A stretch of DNA of 64,000 bases from Zonotrichia leucophrys gambelii. Its lineage: Eukaryota > Chordata > Aves > Passeriformes > Passerellidae. The notes beneath the pieces were generated by a model. It saw only the letters and a program-made list of their open reading frames with translations, ran no database searches and was not told where the DNA came from. A program made the translations under genes and the position numbers. Below, one piece after another: positions 49,883-63,600 of this stretch (the stretch's first letter is position 1; every line of letters begins with the position of its first letter). The DNA lies in assembly GCF_028769735.1 (NCBI RefSeq), contig NC_088188.1:2875001-2939000 (forward strand). The letters are read 5' to 3'.

Positions 49883-50021
49883 CACAGAACCCCAGAAGGG
49901 TTTGGGTTGGAAACAACCGTAAGGATGATCTACCTCCACACCTCCCACTAGAACAGGTTTCTCCAAGCCCTGTCTAGCCTGGCCTTGAGTACATTCAAGT
50001 TGCATTTCAAGGGGCATTTGC
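49883..50021 (-). mobile_element. CR1 LINE stub
   Basis: Reverse-complemented CR1 3' end: CACAGAACCCCAGAAGG, GTTTGGGTTGGAAACAACCG, CCCACTAGAACAGGTTTCTC, CAAGCCCTGTCTAGCCTGGC, CTTGAGTACATTCAAG. Short and diverged. Confidence 0.8.
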
Positions 50022-53000
50022 CAATAAAAAAAAACCAAAATAAATCAAAGTGGATAGTAGTCACCTGAGGGCTAGGGCTGCCATGATGCTTTATCATCCA
50101 ACTTCCTCTCCCTTTTTAGATAAGCTGGCATAGAGCTGGCACAGCCTGTGCTGCATCCCATGCCACAGCCATGGTCAGAGGCTGTGCAATCCTCCTGTTC
50201 ACATGAGTACTGGACCTGCTCCAGTTTCCAGTTACATATGGTCATGATTACCAGCTTGCTTTGGAAAGCACAGGGACTCTGAAAACAGCACGTGTAGAAG
50301 GGGTTCCTCATTTTAAAACAGCTCTCTGTGACATTGAACAAGTTTCACATTTAGAGTTTTCAGTGTATTCTAGTATTCTGGATTACATTTTTCTGGGATT
50401 TTAGTAGAGAATTTCTTTTACCTTCTTCTGAAGGATCAAGAATTTTTGGAATTTGATATATGGCCTGGCCAGCTTTTAAGTCAAATCCCTTCTATCTGGA
50501 CAAGAGGCTAGGAACAAGGGAATAGGGGAAAAAATGACAAATACCAACAGGCACCTCCACTCAAATAAAGAAGCATGTTATCTTCCTGAATATATTATGC
50601 TCAATCCTCATGTTAATGAGAAATATATAAATAGAATTGGGCATTAACTGACAATTAGATTTTTTTTTTAACGAAAAGGACATGAGGGATTTTGTTATTA
50701 AGGGAGTTAAATTCTAACATCTGTTTTTAATTCTACCAGCTTATTTGTCTGTTTATACGTACAGGCTTTCAAGACATCATTCAACACTGCTAATTAAAGC
50801 TGACAAATTCTGTTCACTGTGATGCTTCCTTGTATCCCTGCAAGGCACTTACTCATGTCAGTGCTGTCACTGCAGGTGACACTGCTGCTTGATGGAGAGG
50901 TGACAAGGGTGGAGTGCCCCTGAAGGGATGAGAACAGGTTCACCTTTTCTGACAGGTTCACCTGTCAGACAGAGGAGGGAAGAAGTGATGGATGGCAGTG
51001 ACCATGGCTCTGGCCACATGCATTTGTCTCTTCTCCAGGCTTGGTCAGAATCATCCAGTTTTCTACCATGTTTTGCTTAAAACAAAATCCATGGCAATAT
51101 TCTCTAGTACATTACTAAAATGCCACAGAAAAGGGACTCCCATTTAATAATACATTGCAGACATACACAAGCACACAGTCTGTTTCTCTTGGCAGTAAGA
51201 ACTCCATCTGCAGCAATGCCCTCAGGAAACTTGCTATTTGTGCTCCAGTCAGAGCAACACAAGGCTGATTCAGGAGAGCAGCAGCAGCTCACATGGGAGT
51301 GGGCCATGCCTAGGAAAGCATTTGCAGAAGCTGACTTGGCCCAGATAAAATGCTAGAAGGCACAAGAACCAATGACAAGTTTATTCATTACTTCATATCC
51401 TGGCCTGCAGACTTCATAGATCCAAACATGGGTAGTATTAGCTACTAATTTGAATATGTTTTTCTTTAAATCAAACAAATAAATCCCATGCCACACAGAC
51501 AATACTGGTGAAAGGTCAAGCAAGCAGGGCAGGGACAGCCCATTATAAAATCCAGGACTCAGAACTCTGCATCCTATACACATTTCAGTGCCCTACACAC
51601 AGAGTCACCAATGGAACAGGCTCAAGGGTGACTGCTGGCATCCACACTGGGCTGTGCAGGCTGGACATGTGCCACAAGGAGCATACCCAGAGAGGGAATG
51701 AGTCAAACAGAAATTTTCCTTATCTTTCCTCACATAAGAGTTTCACAACCAGAATAGACTTCTTTTTCTACCTTTAGTTTTTTGGGTTTTTTTTTTTATT
51801 TTGGATTGACCAACATGCTTTTCAAGTGTATTTTTAAACTTGTTAGAGTCTAGAAGAGGCTTTTTATTAGCCAGGTACACAGTGCTCAGTACCTGGGAGC
51901 CTGGCTCCCTGGCTGAGGTGTCTAGACATCTCTGCAGTAGAAATAACAGCACAGCACAGCTCTGTATTGAATCCACTCGTTTTAGCATCAGAAGTCATTT
52001 CATGCCCCAGGTTGCCACTGTCAAACACATCTGTTGTATGAAAATTATCCACTGCCAACTTGAAAGCAAAGCAAAATATGTCCAAATTATCTGTGCTCTC
52101 AAGAAAACTTCACCTCCTAAAAGAGTACATGAAACAACACGCCCCTCAACATCATCACCACTGCTTTAGTCACTCCAAAACTCACATGACATGCAAACAC
52201 ATCTAAAAATCCACTTTGAGGAGAGACTTAAACTGGGAATGGTAGCTTTGACAGCAATATTCCAACAATTACTACACTGCATGCTAGGAATATATAAATT
52301 ATGTATTCCAAATGCTTTCACAGAAATAGATGAAAGCACTTCTCTCAATCCTCTAAGAAGCAAAAACAGTCATAGAGAAAACAACTGTTATTTTAAGGCA
52401 GTTTTTAGCTTCATTTGTCTAAAGCTACACTTTCATAGTTCAATACACAAAAACATTATGACATATATGCAAATCTGATATTTTCATGCAGGAAAGGTAA
52501 AATCCCTATATATGAAAGGTTGAAGACTGATCTTTAAAAGAAGCCTGCAGCTGGTTTCTGTCATCTTTCTTTCTCTCCTTGTTTCAATAAGCAGACCCAT
52601 AGTTTAAGGAAAATTATAATTTTGCCCACAGGAGAAAAAAAAACAACAGACCTACCCACACTGAGCCAAGAATTCACCTTTTCTCTTGGGGAAAAGACTC
52701 TGGCACTCCTAAAGAAAAAAGGGAGAAGGGCAGAGATAAAAATCAGACTCTCCAGGTTTTCAGCTACAAAACTTTGCAAGTAAATAATAAGAAAATCATA
52801 TAAAAGTATTTCCCACTAATTCAAACACATTTTGTTTCCTGTTTTCTTTCCTCATCTAGTCTAGTACTTTCCATAATTACTGAATTGAAGTGGAAAATAT
52901 TTTTACAACTTCCACTCCTGCTCTGTACAACAGAAGTAAATATTCTTTATTCTCATTCTTCCTTCTCAGACTTGTAAGATGATTGCTGTATGGTTTCCTC

Positions 53001-55349
53001 CAACCTCAAGTCTAAAAGATACCTTTTACCTATTTATGCTACATCACCCAGATCCAAGAGGTTAAAAGCACGTGGGTCTTGTTTTTTAAAAATTATAAAG
53101 ATTAATAAAGATATGTACTTTACTGGTTTGAGATGCTGAGAGCCTCTGAATCACTCTTTGAAAGGTAAAGCTTATGCTGTCACAGGTTGTCACACCCTTC
53201 ATTTGAAGGTTGTTGATCACTTGAACACTTCCCTTGCTGTGGCTCTGTTCTGACACATTTCCCTTCTCCCAGCCCATGCACATGCAGGGCTCTAACAAAA
53301 CAACCCCTTCAGGCAACAGCAGCCAGCAGAGCACCAGCAGCAAGCAGCAGCAGGGACAAGTGTATCCAGTACCTAAAATTAATCTCTCCAGACACCATAG
53401 AAACTTAGTTATTAAGCTTGAACTGCAACAAACCCAAATGAACAGGGCACAGAGAATGAAAACCACGACCCAAACCCTCAGGAGAAATCAGAGCTCACAC
53501 CTGTAGGGATACACAGGACATCCACGCACAGACCTCAGAACAGGTTGCTACATGTGCATCCACTAGAAAAAGTCAAGGTTGCAGAAAAGGTTTCTTAAAG
53601 AGATGTTCTGAAACTTTTCAAATGCATCAAAATTAACAGAGACTAAAATTTTATCAATAAATCCTCACAAACAAAACAGTCTAGAAGAGGGGATAGAAAA
53701 TCATCAAACTACTTCTTCACTTTAGCAATGCTTTGGGAATGTGAGTGCATTTTCTTTTAAAATGTTGAGCTGCCTAATTGAAATGCAGCTCATGTTGCAG
53801 CCAGGCTTACTTCTGGATCACTAAGAAATTGGTCCGATTTGGAAATGTCAGGATCTGGTTAGCAATTCAAATGACCACGGTGGTAATTACGGCTTTTCAT
53901 GTTCCAGCATGTTGCACTGCATCAAAACTGACACAAATGCCTAGTTTTATAATATCACAGAATGGAAATAAATGTCCAAAATTATATGAAAATGTACTAG
54001 TAAAAGATTAATAACTGTTATTCTATGAAGAGAGATGGCTCTTTTCTACCAGTATATTTTTTAAAAATGTTCTCTGATAGCATCTCTCCTTGAAGAAAAC
54101 TGTATTATATTATCACTCACAAGCTATAATCGTTTCTGTCAGCACCAGTCAGAATTTTTGACAGAAAAGAGGAGGAGAAATTGAATGGGTTGTGGGGAAA
54201 ATAGTGCAATCCTATAAATAAGTCCAAAGAGATACCACTTAAAGGTTCCCCTCCAGCATTTTGTTGACTCTCCCAGCCAGCAGACGAGAACATTTCAAGT
54301 GTTTTATTTTGATCATAAAGTGGAGGAACCTTGTGGATAGGGAGCAATGCATCATGAGCCATGTGCACAGCTCTACAATCTGTAGTACCAATGTGTCATT
54401 TTGAACTACGGGCCTAAAGCAATATGCATAAGGGAAACTTTTCCTCTTTTTCAGGGAAGAAAAAGGAAGAAAAGGTCTTTTGAAGTCTAATACGCCCCCA
54501 GAAGTCTTACAACATAAAATAAATAAAGCAAGCACTGTCTTTAATAGTTCTCTTGTGCAGCAGCCAACTGAGTCACTGAGCTGCCCTCCAGCTGTGGAAG
54601 GTTAAACAGAGATCAACACTTGGTACTGCTCCACACCTATTCTGCCATTTGATAGATCACACAACACACCCTCTAGCCATATACATGACTGAGAGCACAA
54701 TGAACAGGCCAGTGCAACATCATCTCAGGCTGACCTGACCCTCAGAATGCCCATGTTTTCTCTGCAGTCTTGTATTTTCTTTTCACCTGACTAAGAAGCA
54801 GGGTGTCCTGTGTTTATCCATTAATTTATCCATATCCTCCCTCCTCTCCCACAGTGCTGCTGTGTCATGGGGTTTGCTACTTGTTCTGAGCAGCATCTAC
54901 ACCACTCCCATAGAACAGGGAGTGATGCCAGAGCTGCAGGTCCCTCAGTACATTACCCCAACTGTACCCTGGTCCTGATCCCAGAAGGAACAATTATATC
55001 TATGTTATTTGCGCTTCTGGTCTCCCTTGGCCACTCCACCCTCTCAGACCAAGATGGAAGTTCTTGAAATCACCTGGGAAGGGGATCAGAGAGCTGATAC
55101 AGAGTTGATCACCTTGATCAGATAAACCAGGAGGGGACACAAGGGAAAACTGATGGTTTGACACATTTTGTCCTCTGGCTCACAGGAACATAACACAAAG
55201 TGTTCAGAAGTAAGAGTGTTTCCTACCACAACCCTCAGGGCAGATTAAAATCTAACAGCAGTGAACCAGATAAACCAACAGTCAAGTGTTAGGGTTAGCA
55301 GATGTCACCAACACTTAAAGAAAAATATAAAGGTTTCTGCTTTAAGGAA
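50022..55349. other. Unannotated DNA
   Basis: 5.3 kb with no recognised gene. Holds a two-copy AGGTTCACCT direct repeat (about 50935-50969), a T-run at 51789-51798 and a CAG-rich run at 53314-53353. Open frames of up to 126 codons on both strands have no recognisable products. Confidence 0.45.
53314..53353. repeat. Imperfect CAG-rich run
   Basis: About 40 bp dominated by CAG triplets with interruptions (CAACAGCAGCCAGCAGAG, then AGCAAGCAGCAGCAG). In one plus-strand frame it reads Ser/Gln-rich, but no surrounding exon is evident. Confidence 0.8.
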
Positions 55350-55700
55350 TGTCTTAGGTTGCAAATGCAAGTTGTGGCAGGGGGTGTGTGTTCTATTGCC
55401 ATCTGTTGGAAGTGGGGCAGTTATCTTCTGTTCATTGGGCCATCTGTTAAAACTATCTGGGGCAGTTTTCTTTATTTCTTCCACAACTCATCCTTCTCCA
55501 GGAGATCTCTTCTGTTCATGGCCAGTGTGTCCCTCCATGGCTGATAAAATTCCATCATCCCATTGGGAGATACTCCACCCAGGGGAAGAAGCCAAGCATT
55601 CCTACCTGGACAGAACCTGAGGTTTGGAACACCATGAGTAGCCTTACCTACTAAATTCTTAGAGCTACATAGCCACCACTGGACCTTCAGAGGAAGACCA
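55350..55700 (+). mobile_element. LTR-like repeat, copy 2 (better preserved)
   Basis: Begins TGTCTTAGGTTGCAAATG and follows copy 1 at 10987 through to TTCCTACCTGGA. It contains an extra GGGCCATCTGTTAAAACTATC segment that copy 1 lacks. Sequence of the same character seems to continue to about 55700; the 3' boundary is a guess. Having two copies in one window confirms it as an interspersed repeat independent of any library. Confidence 0.7.
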
Positions 55701-57516
55701 GACACAAAAGAACTTAAACTTCTCTGTTTCTTAAAAAAACCCTCAAAAATGTACTAACTAGCGACAACATAGGGGAATTAATTAACTACCATTCTACCAA
55801 TCAAGCAAACAATATTTTTATCTAGGAAAAAACCCCACATCTTACACACTCAGCAAACATTTCTTACTCTGCAAACAGGCTGCTTCTATCCAAAAATCAA
55901 GGTCTTAGTCTACAGCAATGATACCTCAACAAAATGATTGAAAACAAACCCATGGTGCTCTGCATAAGGAAGCACACATGTGTCACAAGATTATTTAGAG
56001 AATTTCTTGTCTTTAGAGCATGGAAAGGAATAAGCAAAAATACTCCAGAGTCATTTTTTGCTGGGATTATTTTGGTGAACAATGAAGCTTATAAATTCAC
56101 AGTGAGACAGTGAACCAGTGCAGAGACTTAAAATAGATTACAAAGTATCTACAGGCTCTCTAATTCTTCTTCATCAACCTTTTTTTTTTTTTTGTATGTT
56201 TAATATTGACTGTAAAAAGTAACTACAGGGTTAGCAATGAATCCTTATGGCTTTGTATGAACCTCAATATACACAGCGTTACCTAATACTGCATTACAAA
56301 TGCAACAAATATGGCATTACACATTTAAGCATGGAAAAAAAAAACAAATTGCCTTATGTGAGAGATTATCTTTCTACTGCAAAGAGCCAAAACCTGAGCT
56401 TCTTCATTCAAGCAAACTGTCACACAAGACTGGACCTCAAAGCTGACAGCTGTGCACAGCAGGTGACCTTAGTATTCCCATTATAATTTGTGAGAATATA
56501 CTCAGATGGCTGTCATGATTACAGAAAAATTAAAAGTTTAAGAAATTAATTTGACATAAAAATAAAATACGTTCTCTAGAGAAGTTAGTTTTGTGTAATA
56601 TGAAACCAAGAAAGAAATTCTGAGGCTTAAACTATAAACTGCTGCAAAAAGGGATTTTTTTTCTGTACAGACTTCAGTATAAAAAGGGCCTACCTACTAC
56701 ATGCACAGGCTCCCAAGTGGGAGTTACAAACAATAATTGTAGAAGTAATTAAAGAAAAAAAGGGCAAATAGACAGATTGGATTCCCAGTAGATGAAGGCT
56801 GTCTAACAACTTACAATGAACACGTTTGAAGTCAACTTCAAGTAATATGCTAACAAGAATTAAGTGCATCTGTTTCATGCTCCCTGAGAATAATGTCATC
56901 AAAACTGAATTCAAATGTTTCAAACCTACAGAGAGCCTGAGCATGTCTTTGACTAATTAAAATTAACCATGTTACTGAGGTTACAAGCTTACCCCTTTGG
57001 ACATGAGCAGATCCTTGCTAAGGTCACTTCATCAAGCAAAATAATGAATGTCTGTGTTCAAAAGGCATGAACAATACATTTTTTTAATTAGCATTTTACT
57101 GGATTGAGGGAGATTTATGGAGTTATTTGAATTTTGGAAGACCCACAATAGCAGTCCTCAGTCATAATACTATGGAAACATAACAATATGCAATAAAACT
57201 TAAGAAAGCAGGTCAACACTTGAACCTTGGCTGAATTATTAATAAGCCTAAAATAGTGTTTGACATCAAACTACTCTATTTTTACTAAGGAGTATCAATT
57301 AGCTTTTATTTTATTTAAAATAAGATAAACAGAATAAAGGTAAATTTAATTCTTGTTTGATATCATTGAGGCTGTTACATCTTCCAAGTTCCTCAAGCAA
57401 ATTATAAATCTTGTTTTCCTAGGTCAAATGGAAAAGGGAGCAGAGAATTAGAACTGTGTCTAAACAGAAAGTTCGGGGTAGTGCAACAAGTTTCAAGGCT
57501 CTTTTCCAGACTTCAT
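55701..57516. other. Unannotated AT-rich DNA
   Basis: No gene recognised. A 14-T run at 56180-56193. Short frames only. Confidence 0.5.
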
Positions 57517-57620
57517 TTTTCTATAATATAAAATATAATTTTTCTATAATATAATAAAAATAATTTTTCTATATTATGAAAAAAATATAAAAATGTATTT
57601 TATAATAGAATATAAAATGA
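57517..57620. repeat. AT-only repeat tract
   Basis: TTTTCTATAATATA recurs at 57517, 57540 and (as TTTTCTATATTATG) 57565, a period of 23-25 bp, followed by pure A/T. Prone to cruciform or unwound structures. Confidence 0.85.
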
Positions 57621-60600
57621 GAAATTAAAATCATGGTACAGAAAATAAAGATTAGGTTTCTTAGACTGCATTATGTAGAAAACCAGATTAGCGCAGGGAG
57701 GGAATGCAGTGGAGGGAAATCCTGATCCCCCAGTACCCTGCTGCACCAGGCAGGAGGTGAGCTCAGCCCAGGTGTGCAGTTTTCAGTTCCTGTGCCACCA
57801 GCTCTGCTTTCCTGTGCAATCCTTTCCCTGTTGGGAGGTGCATCTGGGTATCACAGCAATATAAAGAAGAATTTAGGTGAGAAACTGACAGTTTTAAAGA
57901 CCATTATTTCCTTTGCAAAGCATAGCAATCCATGCTAAAGTGTTCCCTGTGGGATTTATTCCTGTTTGAACACAGATTTACTCACTGTGTTCCAACTGCC
58001 CACATGACTATAGGCAATTTTATTTTTTAGCATATTGGCATGAGCAAACTCTGAAACATACTAAATGAAAATAATCTTCTTATGTCACAAAATAAAACCC
58101 CCTTATTTTACCAGACACTGATCTGATTATTGTCTGAATAAAGCTAATCAGTGTAATTACACAGTTTAAAAGTGCACACTGTGGATCCACAGATCATAAC
58201 AGACAATACTTCTCTAGGTGTCAGCTGTGCTTCAAATTTGTTAAACTGAAGTTTTATATAAAGATTTTTTTTTTTTTTCAAAAAACCCATTGGCTTCTAT
58301 TTTTTCTTTCAAATTCAATTATATAAATAGAATTGGAAGAAGTTTCCTACCATTTGCTTTCCAATGAGGACATTCCATTAAAAGCTAACAATTTTAAAGA
58401 TGAAGCAAAGTCATTCCATGTATTGTGGTGCTCCATCAACAAAGGGCTGGATAGGGAAATCCACAGTCCCACTCTATTGCCCTAACAAAGCTGATCAGCA
58501 GTTTATTTGACTGTTAAACATGGACCATTATCACTTAATATGACCATTGTCATTTAATATCTTAGCATTAATATGTGAGATTGCCAAAGGGTTCTAGTCA
58601 CAGCAATATCATTCAGGTTTAAAAAAATTAAAAGTAACCCATGAGGTACCCAGCAGCTTTTTCTAATTAAACAAAACCACATCAGAACGCACTACTGTCA
58701 CTCCCATGGAGACAAGGGTCAGTGCCATAGCCCTCTTCCTTTTATGTCCTGTGACAGACAAAATTTGATTTAAGACTTTCCAGGAATTCATTGTCTATGA
58801 TCTGGGAATTACAGCTTTACCTTTACCCAGTTGATCCAGCTCTGAGCTGAAGTATCAGTGATGTTCTCTTGCATACAAGTTCAGCAGCTCTGGGTTGAAA
58901 ACCACTTTGACATTCCTGGCTTGATATCCTGCCCTCAACAAATGCATTTGATGCTCATGTATTGCCTCCTGGCTGCCTGCTGCCACAGCCATCTGTCTGC
59001 ATGGCACACTGCCTGTGGGCTGGGGGACGTGCCAGCTTTTCTGGGGCACAGATGCCAAGAATAGGTGGTCTGAAATGCACAGCCAGCACATTAATTCACT
59101 GCCACCTTGTCTCAATGCCCTCTGACTCCCATCTCAAGGAAGGCAGGAGTAGCCATACAAGAAGAGACCAGGAGTCCATCCAGAGTTCTCTCTGATTCCA
59201 GACACAGGTCATTAACACGTGCCTTGAAGTGAAACGAGCATCAAGAGCTGAACAATTATGAAATAACCTGCTCATCAAAAGCCTGGAAACATTTCAGCTG
59301 TAAACACACACAAGGGCTAATCTGTAGAAAGTGCTATAAACCCTGGAGTGAACCCTGTCATCTAGAACTGAAAATGCCTCAATGCTGTTAAACATGTAAA
59401 GCAAATTAAAGCCACTCCAGCCTTAACTCAGTGCCTTTATTTAATACACAGTTGAAATTAATATGAAACTACCCTTTTCTGTGTTTTCTTATCTCGACAA
59501 TAGAGACAAGCTTAAATTGAGCTATTTTATTGCCTGAATATGATTAAAAGTGATGTAAATAGTTCTTTTGTACCTTAATTCCTGTGAAAGGTAAAATCCT
59601 GAAGAATGAATGCTGGTACTTAATTTTCATGCCTGTTCCTGTCTCCCAGTCTGTTTACTATGGGTAGGCAACCAATTTACTGGGGAGGTCCCACAGCCTA
59701 TGGTGAGGACAAGACACACTCCCACAACTCCCCCAGCCCATACCAGTTCCCTTAGGTAAGAAGGTGGATGGACTTCCATGGGATCAGGAAGGACTGTTCA
59801 CCACTTTCCACTCAAGTTTAAGGAGCTGGTGAGGGAAGGAGCAGTGAGGAAGAGGCTGCAGAGTACAGGGATTTACAGACTTGCCCTGGTGCCAGGTTTC
59901 ATGCCAGTGCTGAAGTAGCAAGTTACCAGGTAGAGCGTGTTACCCAGAGTGTGCCCATCTGGCTTCCAAGCCAGCTGACAGCCAGGCTCTGCACTGCTGG
60001 CACAGGCAGAGCAGGGATTAAAAATTAGCCTCAGGGCTAATGGCAACAACACAGGACAGATCAAATCACATGGCATTAAAAAGCAAAGTTGATGGAGTTC
60101 CAATACACACACGGGGTTCCTCTGAGGAGGTGAGATCCAGCCAGCACATATAAATACAACTGACCTTTTTGGCAGAGAAAAGGTTTTTGTAAATACATTT
60201 GATTTCCCCAGTTATATGGCACACAAAGGTGCCAATTTTGAAACACATTTGAGCACTGAGTACAACACAACTGCTTTCCAGTCCTGAACTAGGCATTCTA
60301 CCATATTTAGACAAAGCCCTTTTGAAAAAATACTAAAACACCACAAAAACCCAAACATCTCATTCATATTCTGCTCAGACAGCAGAAATTACTTAGCCTG
60401 TCTCCACTTTTCCTTATTACTTCATCTTTCTCTCTCTCCATATCTCTCCTCTGTTCTTCCCACCCCACACTCCTGTACAGCTTTCAGATAACCAAAGACC
60501 AGTCATGAAATATAGTCACCTGTATTTGTCAAGTCAGCTACAGCAATAGCTGACTGTGCTCCAGAAAAACACTGACCTGAGCCCAGACTTCAAAATACCA

Positions 60601-63600
60601 GTGAGCATAAGTTCCCTGAACTGCATGAAAGTCCAAGTAGATTTACCAGAAGAACAGAACAATGCTGAATGCCACCAGCTGAGCTGGCCCCCTTCTTCTG
60701 GCAAGAGGGGACAACACTTCAAATGAGAGCATTTCATGTCAAATCACAATCAATTTGGCATTTGCATTATTAGGTGTATAAGCAGACTACATGCACAAAT
60801 ATCTTTGTGCTCCACAGCAGTTGCCATTATTTATGAATGCATCTCAGCACTTTGCTGCTTAGAACTGAGCACCACTACCTGGCACTGCTCAAATGTTTCA
60901 ATAGAAAGAAACCTTCTATAATAATTTATTTGTGACAGCTACAAGAACTGCGAAAAATATAGTTGTAGTTCTAGTCACAAAAAACCATTTCAAGTCTTGC
61001 CACAAGAGTTTACAGTTTTGGGCACGAGGCCAGGTGTGCTAACTAACACCAGGCATGTTTCCCACGCTGGAGCTCCCACAGCATCCCTGAGGCTCTGCCT
61101 TTCATGCACTCAGGTGCACTCCTCTGCAGAATCCTTTGCTACTGGCAGAAAAGGGATGTGCCCATGCCCTTACTGAGCAACTCAGCTGTTCTTTAACAGA
61201 GAGGGGAAGGCACTGGCACAGCAGTCGCTCTCTTCACCTGCTTTTGACCAATGCATTAGCAGCCAGCACAGGAGAGACTCTGGGATTTTCCCAGGTAGTT
61301 CAATAGCTAACCTGGGCTGTGAGCAGGTTAGTTCATCCTAATGTGCAGCCAGTACTAAACTGGACTCTTGAACCTGAGGATGATGAAAGCAAAGCATGGC
61401 TCTTGATCCACAGCCTTCCTCTCAACTCTGCTCCAGGTCCTCTGATGGGACAAACAGATCTTTCCTCACCCCACCTCTGACAAGAACTCAGTCATGGGAG
61501 CTTCACTGGCTTTCTATAAAGAGGTGGCAAACTCCAATGCATCCTTCCCATGCTGTCTGCTCAGAAAGCTGTCAGCACACTCTCTGGATCAGAATATTTG
61601 TTTCATTCAGTGTATGTGTTGATCTATTTATGTAGCTCTTCTGCCAATATCTGTATTTACTCCCCATTGGAAAACATGAACAAATGCCAGAATCCTGTGT
61701 CATTTCTAGATACGTTTTCTCGTATGAAAATCAGACACTTTCTGTCAAGTGATGTTCTTCAGAAGGGTTAGTACTGTGCACACAAAAAGTCCCAAGCAAC
61801 TTTAACAGGCAGAGCTGCTGGAACAAAGTCACAGGTGCTTCAAATTAGGCAGAGGTAAGTTACACAGAGCTGCATGTCACAGCCTGGTAAGAGAGCAGGC
61901 AACTTTACAGAGTGCAGGAGTTACCACTACACTATTCCAAATCAGACATTAACCCAGGGTACCCATTGACAACAGAAGGATAAGGGGGGGTTGGAAAGTC
62001 ACTCAAAAGAATGTCTAAAGCCTCTCTGTTCAAAAGATTTGATAAACCAATTATTGAAATGTGAACTAAACCCACCATGTAGTAAGAAGGCCAGCAGCCA
62101 CCTGTAATTCAACACAAGCAATAGTTAAAAGCTATGCAAAAGTAGATGCTGTGTGCAAGGAGCTTTTATTGGATCTGAACAGAACTCCAAACATGACACC
62201 CAACCAATAATGGAATAACAGGTACCTAGTAGGACCAGAAATGTGTATTTCCTCTCTTTCCCAAAAAAAATTTTAAAAAAATTTAATAAAGAGACAAAAC
62301 CTGTAAGGCTAAACTGCTCTGTTGCTGCTCAGAGCAGTTTGCATCAGTGCTGCAAACAGGACTGTCAAAAGGCAGCATGACTTAAGGCATTTCCTGCAGA
62401 TCTGTGTTTTAAGAGACCAGAAAGGACCCCAGAGCCTCGCACAGTGGTGGCACAATGTAAAACCAAGCAGCAGCTCCCATGTTACCCCTGGAATACATCT
62501 GGGCCCATGACTGCAGCAAACTCATGCTAACAGCAGCATCTTTATACTCAAGGATGTGACTTCTGTACTCTATGCTTTTAAACACTTTTGTTCTTTCTTG
62601 TACTCATTAGAAATTAGAGACAATGATTAACACCTTTCTTAACTAACTCTCAAAATATAATAGAAATAAAATCCAAAGTTTCCACCTAGTATTAATGGAA
62701 GCAACACAAGTGCCTTTACTTATTACACCAACCTGCAAGAGCTCCTGCCTTTAATTCTGTTCATGTCTTGCTATGATGATTTGGATTTTGCAGCTTTTTC
62801 TCCAAGGAAAATTCCTAATGTGAAGAGTGGAGAGCTAGCCAAAATTAAAATTCATGTATAATACACAGAAAATGTTCCTTCAAAGTATTATCTCCAGGGA
62901 TTATTTTTACTTATACACCTCTTTCTTTCCTGTAGAGAATCTGAAAAGTTTAACTAAATACATCCAATCTCACTGGATACATTCAGACTTGAGAATATCA
63001 TTTCAGTAATCATAAAACCATTAATATTAGAAAAACTGATATTACTACAGTAATACTGTGCTGATATAAGTAATTGCACTTGTTAGCATAAAGCCCCTAT
63101 AAGAAAGGTCATATTACTATACAAATTGCCTTTTAAAAAATAAAAATTAAGCTTGTATTCCTCCTTATTATAAGAACAGCACAGGTCATTAGTGCATTCA
63201 AAGTGGCTTTAAAAAATCAAATTTCCCAGAGTTTTAAATAGTTTCCAGCTTCACCCAGCAGTTGAGCAAGAAAGTAAAATTTAGTAACTATAATCACAAG
63301 CAACTTCATTAAAACAAATTCATGTGGCTGGAAAAACCTAGTATAGAAATAAAATATCTAGAAAAAGTCATAATGTAGAGGTGATAAAACAAATTTCAGG
63401 TGCTTGCTTTAATTTTTAAACATACCTAATCTAAAACAGCATGACATTCAAGATAGTAAAAAGCTTGAATTCTCCTATTCTTTCAGCTGAAACAAGTTAC
63501 AGAAATTGGCACAAATTTTACCAGCCTTTGGTCTGAAATTATACTACTTTGGAAAGTAAATAACCTTCATTCTGCCACTATATAGTTTCTTAGTTTCATA

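Noticed and set aside
58855..59115. 86-codon minus-strand frame ending in a plausible helical tail
   Set aside because: Considered as a last exon, but there is no convincing acceptor site, no known domain, and overlapping plus-strand frames of similar length exist.
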